Source of the DNA: Phoronis australis
Taxonomy: Eukaryota; Phoronida; Phoronidae
Direction: 5' to 3'
Length of the DNA stretch: 64,000 nucleotides
Assembly: GCA_002633005.1 (NCBI GenBank)
Contig: NMRA01000010.1
Location: 1,398,982-1,462,981 of the forward strand
In this document: one piece after another, positions 14,001 through 24,472 of the stretch
How positions within the stretch are numbered: the first letter of the stretch is position 1
Layout of the letters: every line of letters starts with the position of its first letter
Notes under the pieces: generated by a model
What the model was told of the DNA's origin: nothing
The model's database searches: none
What the model saw: the letters and a program-made list of their open reading frames with translations, nothing else
Position numbers and translations under genes: made by a program

Positions 14001-17000
14001 TGGGATTATGTAATGTCACATGAACCTGCTCAGTCGATATTAGTGTACCGAGGTGACGGTAATAGCGGGGTGTTGATAAGAAGCGCTTATGTTTTGAAAA
14101 CTCGGAAAATTCCAGGTTTGTACCTTTAAAATCCAATGCCTGAGCCGAGTAATCAGCTGTATTTGATTCACAAGTGAATTAATTTTGCACACTATTTTAT
14201 TTACCTCAGTAAAAGCACGGAAAAACTATGAAGTCAAATGGCACTCACAATAGTTGAATTCCACAAATCGCTCTTCTTTCAATTGTTAGATTTCCGAGAA
14301 CAACAGAACGACATCACGGCATACATCGACGCGTCAAACATCTACGGTTCATCAGATGAAGAGACACGTGGTTTGCGCACGCTCCATGACGGTTAGTCTT
14401 TCATTATCTTCTGGGATTGTAGAATGTAAACAGTTATTTCAAGTAGATCTCACTAGTCCAGTAGGCTTTAGTTATCTCAAACCGTTCACTAGGTATTTTT
14501 ACGGTTTGCTGTGCAAGCTGATGCGTGCAAAAAGCGATATTTCTCACGGTCGTTTTTATCATTTACCAGCGTTGTAAATTGCAAATCGATTACGAAAATT
14601 CTGCTAAAAGTTGAAAATGTTCTTTTAGGTCTGCTGCAATCTTCGGAGGTCCTTTCGGGACAAGCGTATCTACCAAAGGACACTTCAAACAGCTCGCCGT
14701 GTGTCAAAGACATGCCGTCACACAAATGTTTTAAAGCAGGTAATGTTGCACAGAAGGAGTGTCAATAAAATAACTACACAAATATGCATTTCAACTCGAC
14801 AGAAGTTCAGATATTTTTAAAATACACAAGTAACTGAATTAAAAGGACACCAAACTCGGTTTCAGCCTACTAACAGATACTAAAAACCACTTTCCATCCA
14901 GTTCTCTCTGTAACCCTCGCCAAGCCTCAAAAGCTTGGTGGAAAATTCAAAAACTCCGTGCCAAGTCTACTGAACGGACACGCGTGGCCTACACTTTTAG
15001 CGAGATACTCGTCTACTGTGGGAAAGACCACCCACCAAGAACCACGGTGTCCAGTCTTTGATATAGGGAGTATGATTGATTCCTGCGCTGAACTTAGAAG
15101 ATTGACGCTAATGATGCATTAGCAGGTGACAGAACGAGGATTCGTGGAAAATATCAAAATACGTTGGTTTTATTACGTCCACTCTTTTCCGATGGCTTGC
15201 GTAGTATTCAGCAAAATGTTATTTACAAAATAACATTGATATCACCCCAGTTTGAGCAAGGAACAATTAGATAGCAATTCAATAAGGCTAAGTAGTCTAA
15301 ATCAGAAATAGATTTATGCTGGAAGACAATTTATAGTCGCTTCAAATCCTTTTCCCAAAATGCAATCATATTACGGACCCGCCAAAGCAACACGAAAGAA
15401 AAATCACTCGAGAGAACAAGTTCTTATTGTACAACGCATTTATCTCGTTCCCATAGGCTGCGTGGTTCTTGAGAACGAGATACTACATTGTGGAAAATAG
15501 TTGCTTACCCTCCATCTCCAATGGGTTTCGGAGTCTATTTTAAAGTTTCTGGCCATCTCCACCAAACGTATTCACTGAGCCCGACGGACTCTTTCCAGCT
15601 ATAAGGGACTAAGTTTGCATATTGACGCGTTTTCGAGTCCGGCGCTAATATTCAAGACCGGCCGCTAATAATCGAGCCAACACGGCATCCCAACAAAACA
15701 CACCATGGAATCAATAAAGCCTTTGAGACACAAGTTCCAGGACATTTATTTAACCATGGGAACAACTTAGTAAGAATATTTTTCTTCCGTGCCATTTTCG
15801 GGACTCCGTAACTTTTGGCTTCTTGGCAGCTGTAAACTTATGATTAACTGAATTGCAAGAACCCTACTGACAAATGTAGCCAAGCTGCTGATGTTTCAAA
15901 TAATAGTATTTGTTCTGTTAGCTGTCTTTGCGATATTAATTTTATCATGAAATTTTCAACTAATTATCTGACAAAACACAATAAACCAGGAAGATAATAA
16001 TTCAAAAAATGTTAATTTTGCTCATTTTAAATTGCACAAAGTCTAATAAAGGTTAAACATGTTGAAGATCCAATCTTTAAATCTTGAAACGTTTTTGGTA
16101 CATAAAGGTATACGTGTTTTAATGTTTGGTTGTCAATTTGCATATCATGTGATATGTACATGTATGTCAACCTGCCATTATTCATGTGAGCCTCTTGAGA
16201 AACAATGCATGCATAACAAAACCGGTAAGTTTTACTTTGATCTGATAACCATTTTTGAAACACGATGCAGTTAGCTTCAACTGGCCATTACTACGAGTGA
16301 CTCATGACATCGGGTAAAAAACATTTTGCCATTTAAACATTGATTGCCAGTTTGCACATACACTGTATATCTGCTGCAGGGGACAGTCGTGCAAATGAAT
16401 TAATAGGTCTCGTCTCGATGCATACCTTGTGGCTGCGCGAACATAACAGAATATCAAAACGACTTAAGCAGCTTCACGGCAAGTGGAACGACGAAAAGCT
16501 CTTCCAAGAAACACGGCGAATCGTCGGTGCGTTCATGCAGAAAATAACTTACGCTGATTGGCTCCCGCTGCTTTTGGGTGGAAAACTGATGAGAAAACAT
16601 GACCTTAAAGTGCAAAGGTCTTCGAGATACTTCTACGGATATAAGGGGAGGTAAGAACTTTGGTTTTAACTGAGCAGCTCCTGTGGTTGGCCCCACTAAA
16701 ACTTCGGAAATCTTACACCCTGGCAAAGATGAGTGGAAAAGTTTATTCTTTAAAATATTTAATCCTGGAAACATTATATTAGGAAGTTGATTTTAAAAAG
16801 CAAAGGTTTAAGATTGAAAAAGTCTTATGCTTACAAAATATCTCCTGAATTAACGGTCTATTGCGTTGTCTGGCTGGTGCGTTGGACGGTATCAGAAAAT
16901 AATCTAAAATTAATATTTCTTTTCCCAACTTTAAACCTTTGTTAATGCCGCCAAACAATGCAGCTGTTTAACGGTTATTTATTGCAGTAACAAGTACGAG

Positions 17001-19257
17001 TTTTCTATCAGTTAATGTATTCCAGGCTGTTTTTTCTTATAACGTGTCGAATTGATGAAATTCTATGAATGCGCCTTTAATGGTTGTGTTTTCGATTTTC
17101 TTAAATGAAATGGCGATGTTGTCAGCTTGGTAACACATTTCTAGTTACAACATCGGAAATAGTAAATCTGGTTTAATGTTGTTTTCAAATTTCTACATTT
17201 GGTGACATTCGTCGATTCAGAATTTTGCCATGAATTTACACATCAATGAGTGCATTTTAGGTCTTCGGCAACCTCTGGAAATACAGTATGATTATTTGCT
17301 GAATCACCACATGCTGCAAAAACAGTACAACCCATATTTTTTAAAATAATAATTTTACACGTTGTCTGACGAGTACATGTACTACCTGGAAGCTGTTGAA
17401 TATAGTAACAATGTAAATGTGCTTGACATTTAGGTATGATGCGAGTATTAAAAACGCTTTCGCCGCTGCCGCATTTCGAGTCGGGCATACCTTGGTAAAC
17501 AGCTTTTTCAAAAGGACAAGCAAGTCGTGGAACCCGACAGGTAAATATTCATCGAACGTTCGAGAAGCCATGTCATTTTGACATAGCACTGAAAAGTGGG
17601 GGCTATAGCCCCCAGCCCCCTATAGTGCACTGCCCATATAGTCATATGAAAACCGAGCTCTTATTCGTAATAAGCAATAAAAACACTAAGTCCTAAATAC
17701 GGTTTGGTATTAATAGTATTCTCAGTTTCATGCCTCGCTTCCGCAAGTACATTGGATACAGTGTTTATGCGTCTTCCTTTCTCCTTAGGTTACCCACCTT
17801 TGCGTGTTGGCGACCACTATTTTAATCCTAAAGCATTGTACGATAAAGCACGCGGGGGAGCCAACTCGATTTTGAGGGGCCTTGTAGATAGTCGGAGCCA
17901 GTCTTTCGATCGCCATATCAGCACAGAGGTAACTTGATTCACCAGTGCGAGTTATGATTTACGCACGAGTAATTTCAACCAAAACAGGTGCCATTTTATA
18001 GTTAAAGATATACCAGAAATGTAGAAGAAAAATATACAAAAGCAGTTTTTTCAATTTGTATACAGTTTAGAAATGAAAAAAAATATCAATTATCATTTCT
18101 AATTTCTATTGCAACTTGTCAGGTTACTGAAAGGTTATTTGAGTCAATCGTAGACGGTAAAAAGGAAGCCCTGGACCTAGCTTCTCTCAATATTCAGCGT
18201 GGTCGCGATCACGGTCTTCCCGGCTACATGGAGTTTAGGCGGTTCTGCAGACTGAGGACTTCCAGAAGAATTTCACAGTTACCAGACCACGACTGGGCGA
18301 GCAAGACTGTCTTGAAAAAGGTATACGAGTAAGTATAAACATATAAGACAGGTTACACGACAAATTGCAGCTCTTTACTATTTGCCTTAAATTTCTCATT
18401 TTACTTGCTGAGTGCCCTCCTGAAAAGATGCAAGGATGTTCAGTTAAACCTCCGTCTTCACGTTGTCACAGAATGCTCTCGGTGGTTGGAGACGCGCGAC
18501 CTCTTGCGGCTGTCGCCTATAAACACACCCGAATTATTAGTTACGCTGCGGCTGTTGCCTATAAATTCACCCGAATTATAAGTTACGCTTGCAGATTTAT
18601 CATATTTTGTTAGCAAAGCCCTACAAAGAATTGCTTTGTTTCAAATAATTTGTTGTTAATTCAGCGTTAATGTCCATTACTTAAGCCAAAATCCGGATTT
18701 AGTAACCTGTTAACTCTGTCGTTCAATGATATTCAACTCACTCAAAAACGAGCACATCAGAGCTCTTTAGGAAGAAGTCGGATTATGATCCTCATTTCCC
18801 TGTAGTCATATACGTTATCAGTTTATATTGTGGACCCAGGTAAATTTTACGACGAATATTCCCAACAAATTTCGACACCCCACATATGACTCAAGTCATC
18901 CACCCGTTGATATAATTCGAAGTAATGCTAATTGGGTTCAATGGGTCACTTTTGAAACTGGTTTTAAAATTAACGCATGGCTATTTTAATTGCTTTAAAT
19001 TAGATATCCAGGTCTAAAAGAGCTTGTAGTGAGGTGTATATGGGTTCTAAGAAAAAATAATGATCAAACAATCATCATATTGAAAACGTGTATTATTTTT
19101 GTGTTGTGTTGTGTGTGTGTGTGTGTGTGTGTGNNNNNNNNNNNNNNNNNNNNNNNNNNNNNNNNNNNNNNNNNNNNNNNNNNNNNNNNNNNNNNNNNNN
19201 NNNNNNNNNNNNNNNNNNNNNNNNNNNNNNNNNNNNNNNNNNNNNNNNNNNNNNNNN

Positions 19258-19290
<33 letters not shown>

Positions 19291-19972
19291 TACAAACAGC
19301 TTAGTAAACGTTTGCTTTTTTCAGCCATGTAGAAGATATCGATCTTTTCACTGGAGGGATAACTGAAAAACGAATTCGTGGGGCTTTGGTGGGTCCAACT
19401 TTTGGATGTATTATAGGCAAGCAATTCAGAAACCTAAAGTTTGGAGATCGCTTTTACTTTGAAAACAAGCCACGGGATCTCTATAGCTATGGAAGCGCAG
19501 TAACTGTAAAAGGATTTAATGCCCGTGAGTATTTGTAGCTTTCCTTCATCAGAATGAATTGTATGCAAAATCACCAGTAAACACGATTCATTCAAGACAC
19601 ATATCGGACAGATGAACCTGACTTGATACATTTTGTATTACTTTGTTTGCGTTAAATCCATCTTATAATACATTGTACGTTGGCATCAGACCTGCTTTGA
19701 TGTTGATAGATGTAGTTCGTCATATGCTTCTAAAATGATTGGAGGTTTTGTGGCCTACTTTCTGCTCTTTCCAAATCAGGCACCCTCTAATTAACGTGAT
19801 CGGTGGACTGTTTCAAATGCGCGGGCAAAACTGTCATCGTGTAATGTCTGTTTCTCAATAGGCGAGCTTCGTGAAATCCGTAAGGTTACCTTGGCACGTA
19901 TCCTCTGCAACAATGTCGATGTATCCACGATGCAAAAAGATGCTTTTCGGACGCACACGAGCAAAAGGTATA

Positions 19973-20014
<42 letters not shown>

Positions 20015-20016
20015 GC

Positions 20017-20056
<40 letters not shown>

Positions 20057-21137
20057 ATATAGATGATATGTACTGTACGCACGCCAAGTGTCCCGCTTTT
20101 TGAATCTTTGTGCCTCATCCCGTCACACCATCAATCCCGCATTTGTACACGCTGAGTATTTTCATATCGACAAGTCCCTGTCTTAGCCAAATATTTGTAA
20201 AACTCTAGATTTTGATTCCTTAATTAAAAATATTTTTATGAAAGTACAATGCGTGTAAAATTTTAACCTGATACGAATCTCTCATAGCCATGGTTTGTAG
20301 TTAAAATCTAACAAGAAAAAAGTTATATTCGTAGCAAAACAGCTGTAACAATGACATGACCAAATTTCGTTTTTGAAAGCACATGTAAGATGTGAATCAA
20401 CTATACTGCACCAACAGTCGCCCGTTATGATAAGCTTGTCCCACCAGGCGGCTGGCTTAATGACTGATTGAGCTCAAACGCATGTTATCAGGAACATACC
20501 GCCATGTGTTCGTTTTCTTACCGAGGACCCAATCTGATAATGTGTTAGATATTCAGTGTAACACGATCAAAACAACCGACAGATTTTTTTTCTGACATGA
20601 AATTTTAACGGACTCCCCGCAAATTGGCTTAATTGATCGTCTGCGCCACGGTTACTTATTGTCGGGTGAATTCGTTATTCCACTGTGCAATGAAAATGCG
20701 GATTACAATTTGAGGTTGGTGGACTGCAATACCCCTTGGATGGAGAAATCATAAGTTTGGCGTTGTTTGTTACGACAGGTATTTGTGCGGGGAATGACAC
20801 TTATTCGGACGAAGTAATCTTAGAAGACTACTTGATTCATTAGCGATACATGTAATTAGGGATGATTTAGATTAGGACCGTCCAGTTCCTTTGCCTTGAA
20901 GTACACGGAATGGAAATACAATGTTGCAGATAATGCTTGCCATCGCATACTTGTTTTTTACTTGCAAAGACATCATTGCATTTGCCTTTATTCGATTTCA
21001 GGAACCGTCGAATTCTTTGCTCCAAAATACCAGCACCCGACCTCAGCGTGTTTGATTCGTCCTCTTCCAAGCGCGTTGATTACACGGATTTCTGGGAATG
21101 GTTTAATGGAGGTGATACCTATTCAGACTGGTCGTAA
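1885..21137 (+). CDS. Animal haem peroxidase (MPO/TPO/peroxinectin superfamily), 13 exons, 5' partial
   Basis: Exons, with phases that all agree: 1885-2013, 5253-5432 (or its duplicate 7732-7911), 9863-9974, 12637-12743, 14290-14391, 14629-14739, 16380-16650, 17434-17540, 17789-17928, 18123-18328, 19325-19524, 19862-19967 and 21002-21137 (stop). Joined they give about 635 residues. Hallmarks in order: [11 protein letters not shown] start of the domain; QWGQFLDHD with the distal His and the Asp that esterifies haem; CFPIQIP and CMNFVRSSP; calcium loop [15 protein letters not shown] with the catalytic Arg and haem-linked Glu; [12 protein letters not shown] with the proximal His; [32 protein letters not shown]-terminal [16 protein letters not shown]. 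The family oxidises halides or phenols with hydrogen peroxide, usually secreted. No Ig or LRR domain is seen, so this is not evidently peroxidasin. The start codon and signal peptide are missing. The introns hold LINE copies, small palindromic repeats and microsatellites. A possible AATAAA lies at 21327-21332. Confidence 0.93.
2014..3099. other. Peroxidase intron 5' part; dispersed-repeat fragment
   Basis: No coding exon seen. A segment at about 2148-2240 resembles one at about 13657-13745 (both read AGTGAATGCAT, then CAAGG, then GTTAATGAGA-like sequence), so it is a low-copy dispersed repeat. A short CA-rich run lies at 2699-2720. Confidence 0.5.
3100..3177. repeat. Small palindromic element, copy 1 (GGGGGGCTATAGCCCC core)
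   Basis: Starts ATGGGTGGCGCACC, has a G-run/CTATAG/C-run core, and ends AGTGCTACGCCGCCCAT, so both the ends and the core are inverted repeats. Related copies lie at 17584-17638, 23104-23172, 37572-37639 and 59751-59816. Confidence 0.7.
3178..4738. other. Intronic sequence, nothing recognised
   Basis: Inside the large peroxidase intron. Only short chance frames on both strands; no domain, RNA gene or clear repeat structure was recognised. Confidence 0.5.
5060..5215 (+). repeat. Dispersed repeat 'GTATTAGCCAGGATTTTG', copy 1
   Basis: Contains TCCAGGACTTTGAG, GTATTAGCCAGGATTTTGC, GACATTCGCACCC, AACTGCCAAACGGAA and a GGCCCCCTTGGTCCCCTTAA end. Copies: 7535-7690 (+), and about 53458-53650 and 54845-55037 on the minus strand. 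No coding potential; probably a non-autonomous element. Confidence 0.6.
5253..5432 (+). CDS. Peroxidase distal-haem exon, copy 1 (QWGQFLDHD)
   Basis: A 180-nt exon with phase 1 at both ends, acceptor AAAG and donor GTAACT. It encodes [12 protein letters not shown], the [10 protein letters not shown] strand and [14 protein letters not shown], with the distal haem His, the adjacent ester-forming Asp and the first calcium Asp. It is repeated almost base for base at 7732-7911; the only protein difference is Arg versus Lys in the TTEA(R/K)GIT stretch. Confidence 0.9.
5667..7074 (-). mobile_element. L1/Tx1-like LINE 3' fragment, copy 1
   Basis: Minus-strand frames encode the end of a reverse-transcriptase [19 protein letters not shown], then a zf-RVT-like finger (C-x2-C-x8-H-x4-C, here with the second Cys changed to Phe), then W-x-EFGK. 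The first frame is at 5735-6268 and more N-terminal frames lie at 6284-6571 and above, broken by stops. The 3' end (low coordinates) reads ATAATAAATACC in element orientation. It is 5'-truncated at a 56-bp tandem repeat and sits antisense in the peroxidase intron. Confidence 0.8.
7075..7198. repeat. 56-bp tandem repeat, about 2.2 copies, cut by N at 7199
   Basis: TTACTCTGCGCGTGTAAGCG recurs at 7075, 7131 and 7187 (period 56). The third copy is broken at the N, after which the sequence jumps back to the start of the duplicated block. The true array length is unknown. Confidence 0.85.
7732..7911 (+). CDS. Peroxidase distal-haem exon, copy 2
   Basis: Second copy of the exon at 5253-5432, with intact splice sites and the same phases (1-1). 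It lies in a duplicated block (about 7200-8831) that starts right after a single N at 7199. The distance to the next exon (9863) and the flanking intron make this the copy directly contiguous with the rest of the gene. It could be a mutually exclusive alternative exon, a real duplicate, or a second haplotype joined in tandem by the assembler. Confidence 0.85.
8146..8831 (-). mobile_element. L1/Tx1-like LINE 3' fragment, copy 2 (minus part)
   Basis: A 200-codon minus frame (8156-8758) encodes [16 protein letters not shown], an intact finger [21 protein letters not shown] and the C-terminal tail. Less damaged than copy 1. It stops matching at about 8831. Confidence 0.8.
8832..9834 (+). mobile_element. 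LINE copy 2, inverted 5' part (plus orientation)
   Basis: The + strand carries the upstream part of the same LINE: a decayed frame with [30 protein letters not shown] and QARNGKIKR-like sequence, then the 9586 frame [18 protein letters not shown]. It ends where the minus-strand part ends (about GACATTAA). Together the two parts make a LINE with an inverted 5' half, as twin priming produces. Confidence 0.75.
9863..9974 (+). CDS. Peroxidase exon with CC motif and extra charged helix
   Basis: The acceptor TTTAG and phase 1 fit the donor of the distal-haem exon, giving [13 protein letters not shown]. The exon then encodes a charged, helix-prone stretch containing [14 protein letters not shown] before a phase-2 donor (GTGGGT) that joins to [10 protein letters not shown] at 12637. 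Related peroxidases usually have a shorter link between the CC pair and CFPI. The exon begins about 30 bp after a LINE fragment, so the intron upstream is largely transposon. Confidence 0.75.
9979..12636. other. Peroxidase intron, nothing coding recognised
   Basis: No exon or RNA gene seen. At about 10276 there is a CCCGGTTGCATGAAAC end typical of a metazoan inverted-repeat element, also seen at about 60853, but its partner end was not found nearby. Confidence 0.5.
12744..16379. other. Peroxidase introns around exons 14290-14391 and 14629-14739
   Basis: Apart from the two exons, only a dispersed-repeat fragment at about 13657-13745 (related to 2148-2240) was recognised. No other coding sequence seen. 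Confidence 0.5.
14290..14391 (+). CDS. Peroxidase calcium-loop exon ([13 protein letters not shown])
   Basis: The frame reads [21 protein letters not shown]. The T-x-Y-x-D-x-S pattern matches the calcium loop of mammalian peroxidases. Phase 1 at both ends, donor GTTAGT. It follows the CMNFVRSSP exon (12637-12743) and precedes 14629-14739, which carries the linker ending in KCFKAG. Confidence 0.9.
16380..16650 (+). CDS. Peroxidase catalytic Arg/Glu and proximal-His exon
   Basis: Encodes G-DSRANE (catalytic Arg and haem-ester Glu), [12 protein letters not shown] (proximal haem His) and [22 protein letters not shown], a nearly canonical peroxidase core. The residue after the Glu is Leu, not the Met that makes the sulfonium haem link in myeloperoxidase, so a TPO/LPO-like two-ester haem is expected (inference from family knowledge). 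Acceptor CTGCAG, donor GTAAGA, phase 2 at the 3' end. Confidence 0.92.
17434..21137 (+). CDS. Peroxidase C-terminal exons
   Basis: Six exons encode [21 protein letters not shown] (17434-17540), [13 protein letters not shown] and the ISTE segment (17789-17928), [21 protein letters not shown] (18123-18328), [28 protein letters not shown] (19325-19524), [16 protein letters not shown] (19862-19967) and a final exon ending [16 protein letters not shown] and stop (21002-21137). All phases join. A TG repeat with an N gap precedes the 19325 acceptor and an AT repeat follows the 19967 donor, but neither breaks the frame. Confidence 0.92.
17584..17638. repeat. Small palindromic element, copy 2 (partial)
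   Basis: TAGCACTGAAAAGTGGGGGC followed by TATAGCCCCCAGCCCCC and TGCACTGCCCAT: the family core and right end, without the full left end. Lies in a peroxidase intron. Confidence 0.6.
18505..18588. repeat. 42-bp tandem repeat, 2 copies
   Basis: TGCGGCTGTCGCCTATAAAC, then ACACCCGAATTATTAGTTACG, repeated after 42 bp with a few changes. In a peroxidase intron. Confidence 0.75.
19107..19289. repeat. (TG)n microsatellite containing a 124-base N gap
   Basis: TG repeats at 19107-19133 and 19258-19289 flank Ns at 19134-19257. The gap lies in the intron just before the acceptor of exon 19325; the repeat length is unresolved. Confidence 0.95.
19975..20062. repeat. (AT)n / (TATATG)n microsatellite
   Basis: An AT dinucleotide run followed by repeats of TATATG, starting a few bases after the exon that ends at 19967. 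Confidence 0.95.
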
Positions 21138-21780
21138 CGCAACGCCGAATGTCACTCAAGATCCTAGCTTGGTATCCCATCTATGGGATCGAAATGCAAG
21201 TCTGAAAAGAGTGGTTCAACTCAGACAAATATTCGACATTCTGCTTTTTACTACAATAAGCTGTAAACACCGAAAAACGATTTATTTACTTACTTTAAGT
21301 GGACATTGTTGGTGAACTGTGTACAAAATAAAGGACGGTTGTAGTTAGAATTTCTACACTTGTCTTAGTAAAAATAAAAACCGGAGTTTCAACTTTAAAA
21401 GGCGACGAGGAGCGTCATTCACTTCCCTCGATTGCTATCGCAGACAAACCAGAGCTGACGAATTTGCAACAATCCCGCGTTCTGTCAAAGGTTTACTTTG
21501 ATTTAGCTAACGTACATGTACGTTTCAAAACTGGCCCTTGCGTTTTTTAAGCTGAGGTTGGAAGTAATTTGTTACATAGGATCGACACTTCATTAATGCT
21601 TGAGACCGGTTGACAAAATAGGTTGGTTTTTAAACTGGATTATGGAAAGAGCACTGAGTGGTACAGAAACTCGTCATTTTTGTTCTCCATGCACACAAAA
21701 ACAATGAGTGCACGTTGTTTATAAGTAATCGCACATCGCAAATGGTTTTTCCAACACTTCCGAGATAATCTGATGCTAAA

Positions 21781-21950
21781 ATGAGATCGAGGCCACTTTA
21801 AGTGACGACGACTTTTCCATGTAAGTTATTATGGTATTACCTTAGACTAAGGTAACGCTAAGGTGGCTTCGATTTAGGAGATTAATGTGTATTTTGAGTG
21901 TGAAGCGAACTAGAAGTGACCTTGAGATAAGGCGGCTTCGAGTTAGTAAC
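21781..21950 (+). repeat. Dispersed repeat GATCGAGGCCAC..CTTAGACTAAGG, left of lectin cluster
   Basis: Reads GATCGAGGCCACTTTAAGTG, GACGACTT, CATGTAAGTTAT, ACCTTAGACTAAGGTAACGC and TAAGGTGGCTTCGA. The reverse complement of 47215-47310 shows the same order of blocks. It contains the inner palindrome ACCTTAGACTAAGGT. The two copies lie in opposite orientation on either side of the lectin cluster. Confidence 0.6.
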
Positions 21951-22202
21951 CCAGTTCATTATGTACATGTATACATGTACACTCAGATCACACACACGCA
22001 AACACAATCAACACACCAAACACACACACGCACACTTTCTAAACACTTTCCACACACCATGGAGTAAGTTGGACGATTCTAAAACCATATTCCCAATTAT
22101 AAAAACAAGCTCGCATAAAGAAATCTATCACAGAAGAGAAAATTGACCATGTAGACGAGATGTAGATTCTCGTGTATGGCGTGCGGATATTTTAGATATC
22201 GC

Positions 22203-22216
22203 AAGATATCGTGAAC
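22203..22216 (+). promoter_or_regulatory. Conserved upstream element of lectin A1 (AAGATATCGTGAAC)
   Basis: An identical 14-mer lies at 36739-36752, upstream of the paralogous lectin A2 (about 96 and 78 nt before the ATGs). A GATGTAGA block precedes both. It may be a regulatory site or residual homology from the duplication. Confidence 0.45.
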
Positions 22217-22311
22217 CTGTACATAACCAGGTGTTCCCTGCTGAGTATTGCCAACAGGTATAGCAGTTACGTGTAACAGTATTAGTCTGACTTTTTACGG
22301 CAGAGTGAGAA

Positions 22312-24472
22312 ATGACCCTCTTAAAATGTGTTTTCCAATGGAATGCCGTGTTTAGTTTAACCAGTGTCCTGGTCAGTGCAGATCACTGGTCAGCAGTACC
22401 CGTCAACACCATTGGTAACGACCAGCAAATCATAGCGCTGGCCAGTGAGCTTAAACAGGTCCAGCAAAACCTCAAAGTGATTGTGACAGCCAGCATTAAT
22501 GAACTGAAAGCAGACATTGGACAAGCTCAGGGAAAAACTCAACAATGTTCCACGTCTTCAAGCGATAGCTCCTGTCAAAGTACAGCGACAAAATTTCAGA
22601 AGTACGCTAAACAACTCTACAATGGATGTCCAAGTAATTATCAACGTTTCCAGAATAGCTGTTACAAAGTTTTTACGGACATCATCGATTGGTGGTCGGC
22701 GTTTAGAGAATGCGACAGAGAAGGCGCCGACCTTATGTCTATTCAGACGCGTGCGGAAAACAACTTTGTGGAAGGATTGATGTCAAGATACCGCATGAAG
22801 CTCGCGTGGACAGCGGGCAACGATCAAGAACGAGAGAACTCCTTTCAATGGGGAACCATGACCTCAACGGCTATCAACTTTTACAACTGGAAACAAGGTA
22901 AGAAAAAACATCCGCAGTCGGGTTTAGACGTTGAGAACAGATCAAGTCCGTGCACGAGTCCGTGAACTTTGGCCGCATTACTGCTTAGGTTTCATTAATG
23001 GCAAATCTACTCTCTAAAATATATGGTTTAATTTGTTCTTATAGAGCTCAAAACAAGGCACCACAAGCAATAAAGTGTCGAAATCGTGAAATGAAGTAAT
23101 TTCATGGGCGGCGCGTCATGGGGGGTTCGTGGGCTATAGCCCCCCATTTTTTTTCAGTGCTGCGCAGCCCATGATCTATAGGCGGTGCACCACTTTTTCA
23201 ATGCTCTGCCGTCCATAAATTTACCTGTAGTGCAAGAGTCACAGGCATGCACGTTGTTCTATTGCAGTACCACGGTAGGGCCTACAGCTCGTGTATGACT
23301 GTTGTCCTTAAAACTATTAAAACTTCAAATGATTTCCCTGGTATGCTAGTACCACGCTGTGTTAATACGCAGACTGGTGAAGTATATATATGCATGGAAT
23401 CACACCTGGGCCCAGTTGCATAAAAGTTATACGCCGTATAGCAACAATGACGTCGCATTATCACGCGACACGTTGTTATTGTTGAACAATGCACATGACG
23501 TCATGCAACAATCAAACTTATCCAGCGGATATCTTTTAAAGCTTTATGCAACTCAGCCCAGGAGATTTAATACTTTTTGCAGATAATCACAATTCATGTG
23601 TTCTTTCAACACATTTTTACTCAAGTATGCATGTTCTTGTGCACGTAGGCGCATTATCCTAAGCGTCACGTAAAGGTGCAGACCACGTGTTCTTCACGGC
23701 ATCAGAACCGCTTCCCTGTAGCGAAGATTCGCTGATCCTGTGGTGCACTAGTCCGATATTTGTCGTGAGATGCACTTGTCCAAAGGTTTGCCAGTACTCA
23801 AGAACTTAACCGCAAAGCATTACTTCACTACTTCGGGTTTTGATGATCGACTGCCAAACAAATTTTCTTGTTTTGTGAGCCGGAAATCGTCACCGGCAAC
23901 CAATCAAATGTTTGGCGGTTGTTCANGGAGGGGGGGGGGGGGGGGTGAATCAAGTGCAGCCAAGGAATTTAAAGAACGATTTGACATGAATGCTTATCAT
24001 TTGTGAAAAAAAATAAAGTTAATTCAAATAAACTAAGTTTTTTTATATTGAAATTTGGGAAATTCCTTTTCAAATTGCCTCGGCGAATTTCCTATTTCTG
24101 CGTAACCTTTCGTGTTTGAATATTTTAGAAGTTTCGTGAGCCATAATACACGATCAACAATAAATTAATTCTGCTTGTTTTCTTTACGGCGCGTGCCGCA
24201 CTAGTTCATACGCAGAAGTATTTTTGAAAATGTTTAGCGGTTGAAAAAATGGTAATTCTCTCAATGACTTCCTTGATCTAGTCAATTTCTCAACATATCG
24301 TATATCCCATCTCTAGAGGCACGTCTCAATGCTTCAGCGTTGTGCTTTTTCTACAGGGCAACCCAACGATTACGGGAACCAAGATTGCATTGGGATCTCG
24401 GCACCTGGAATGTGGGAAGACTATAAGTGCAGTGATTGGATGGGTTTCATTTGTGAAAAGAACGCAGAATAG
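22312..24472 (+). CDS. Secreted C-type lectin A1 (QPN motif), 2 exons
   Basis: Exons 22312-22897 and 24357-24472, joined at phase 1, give 233 residues. Order: signal peptide (MTLLKCVFQWNAVFSLTSV..SA), a heptad-rich segment (about residues 40-70, ELKQVQQNLKVIVTASINEL) likely to form a coiled coil, a Cys-rich hinge (QQCSTSSSDSSC), then a long-form C-type lectin domain: GCPSNYQRFQNSCY, WWSAFRECDREGADLMSI, AWTAGNDQ, then in exon 2 GQPND, QDC, WEDYKC and GFICEK. Six domain cysteines are present. The sugar/calcium positions read QPN and W-E-D rather than EPN/QPD and WND, so calcium-dependent binding is plausible but altered. The start is the first ATG before the signal peptide. Paralogue of A2 (36831). 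Confidence 0.9.
23104..23172. repeat. Small palindromic element, copy 3
   Basis: ATGGGCGGCGCG at the left, GGGCTATAGCCCCCC core and AGTGCTGCGCAGCCCAT at the right. A further half-copy (GGCGGTGCACCACTTTTTCA) follows to about 23215. In the lectin A1 intron. Confidence 0.7.
23405..23562. mobile_element. MITE-like element with CCTGGGCCCAGTTGCATAAA ends
   Basis: The left end CCTGGGCCCAGTTGCATAAA is mirrored by the right end TTTATGCAACTCAGCCCAGG, giving about 20-bp terminal inverted repeats around a 158-bp element with no coding capacity. It lies in the lectin A1 intron. Confidence 0.75.
23932..23946. repeat. G homopolymer next to N at 23926
   Basis: A run of about 15 G just after an ambiguous base; length likely unreliable. 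Confidence 0.8.

Noticed and set aside
19029-19424. Cys/Val or His/Thr repeat proteins
   Set aside because: Translations of the TG microsatellite and N gap.
19791-20118. Ile/Tyr/His repeat frames
   Set aside because: Translations of the AT/TATATG microsatellite; the real coding here is the + strand peroxidase exon 19862-19967.
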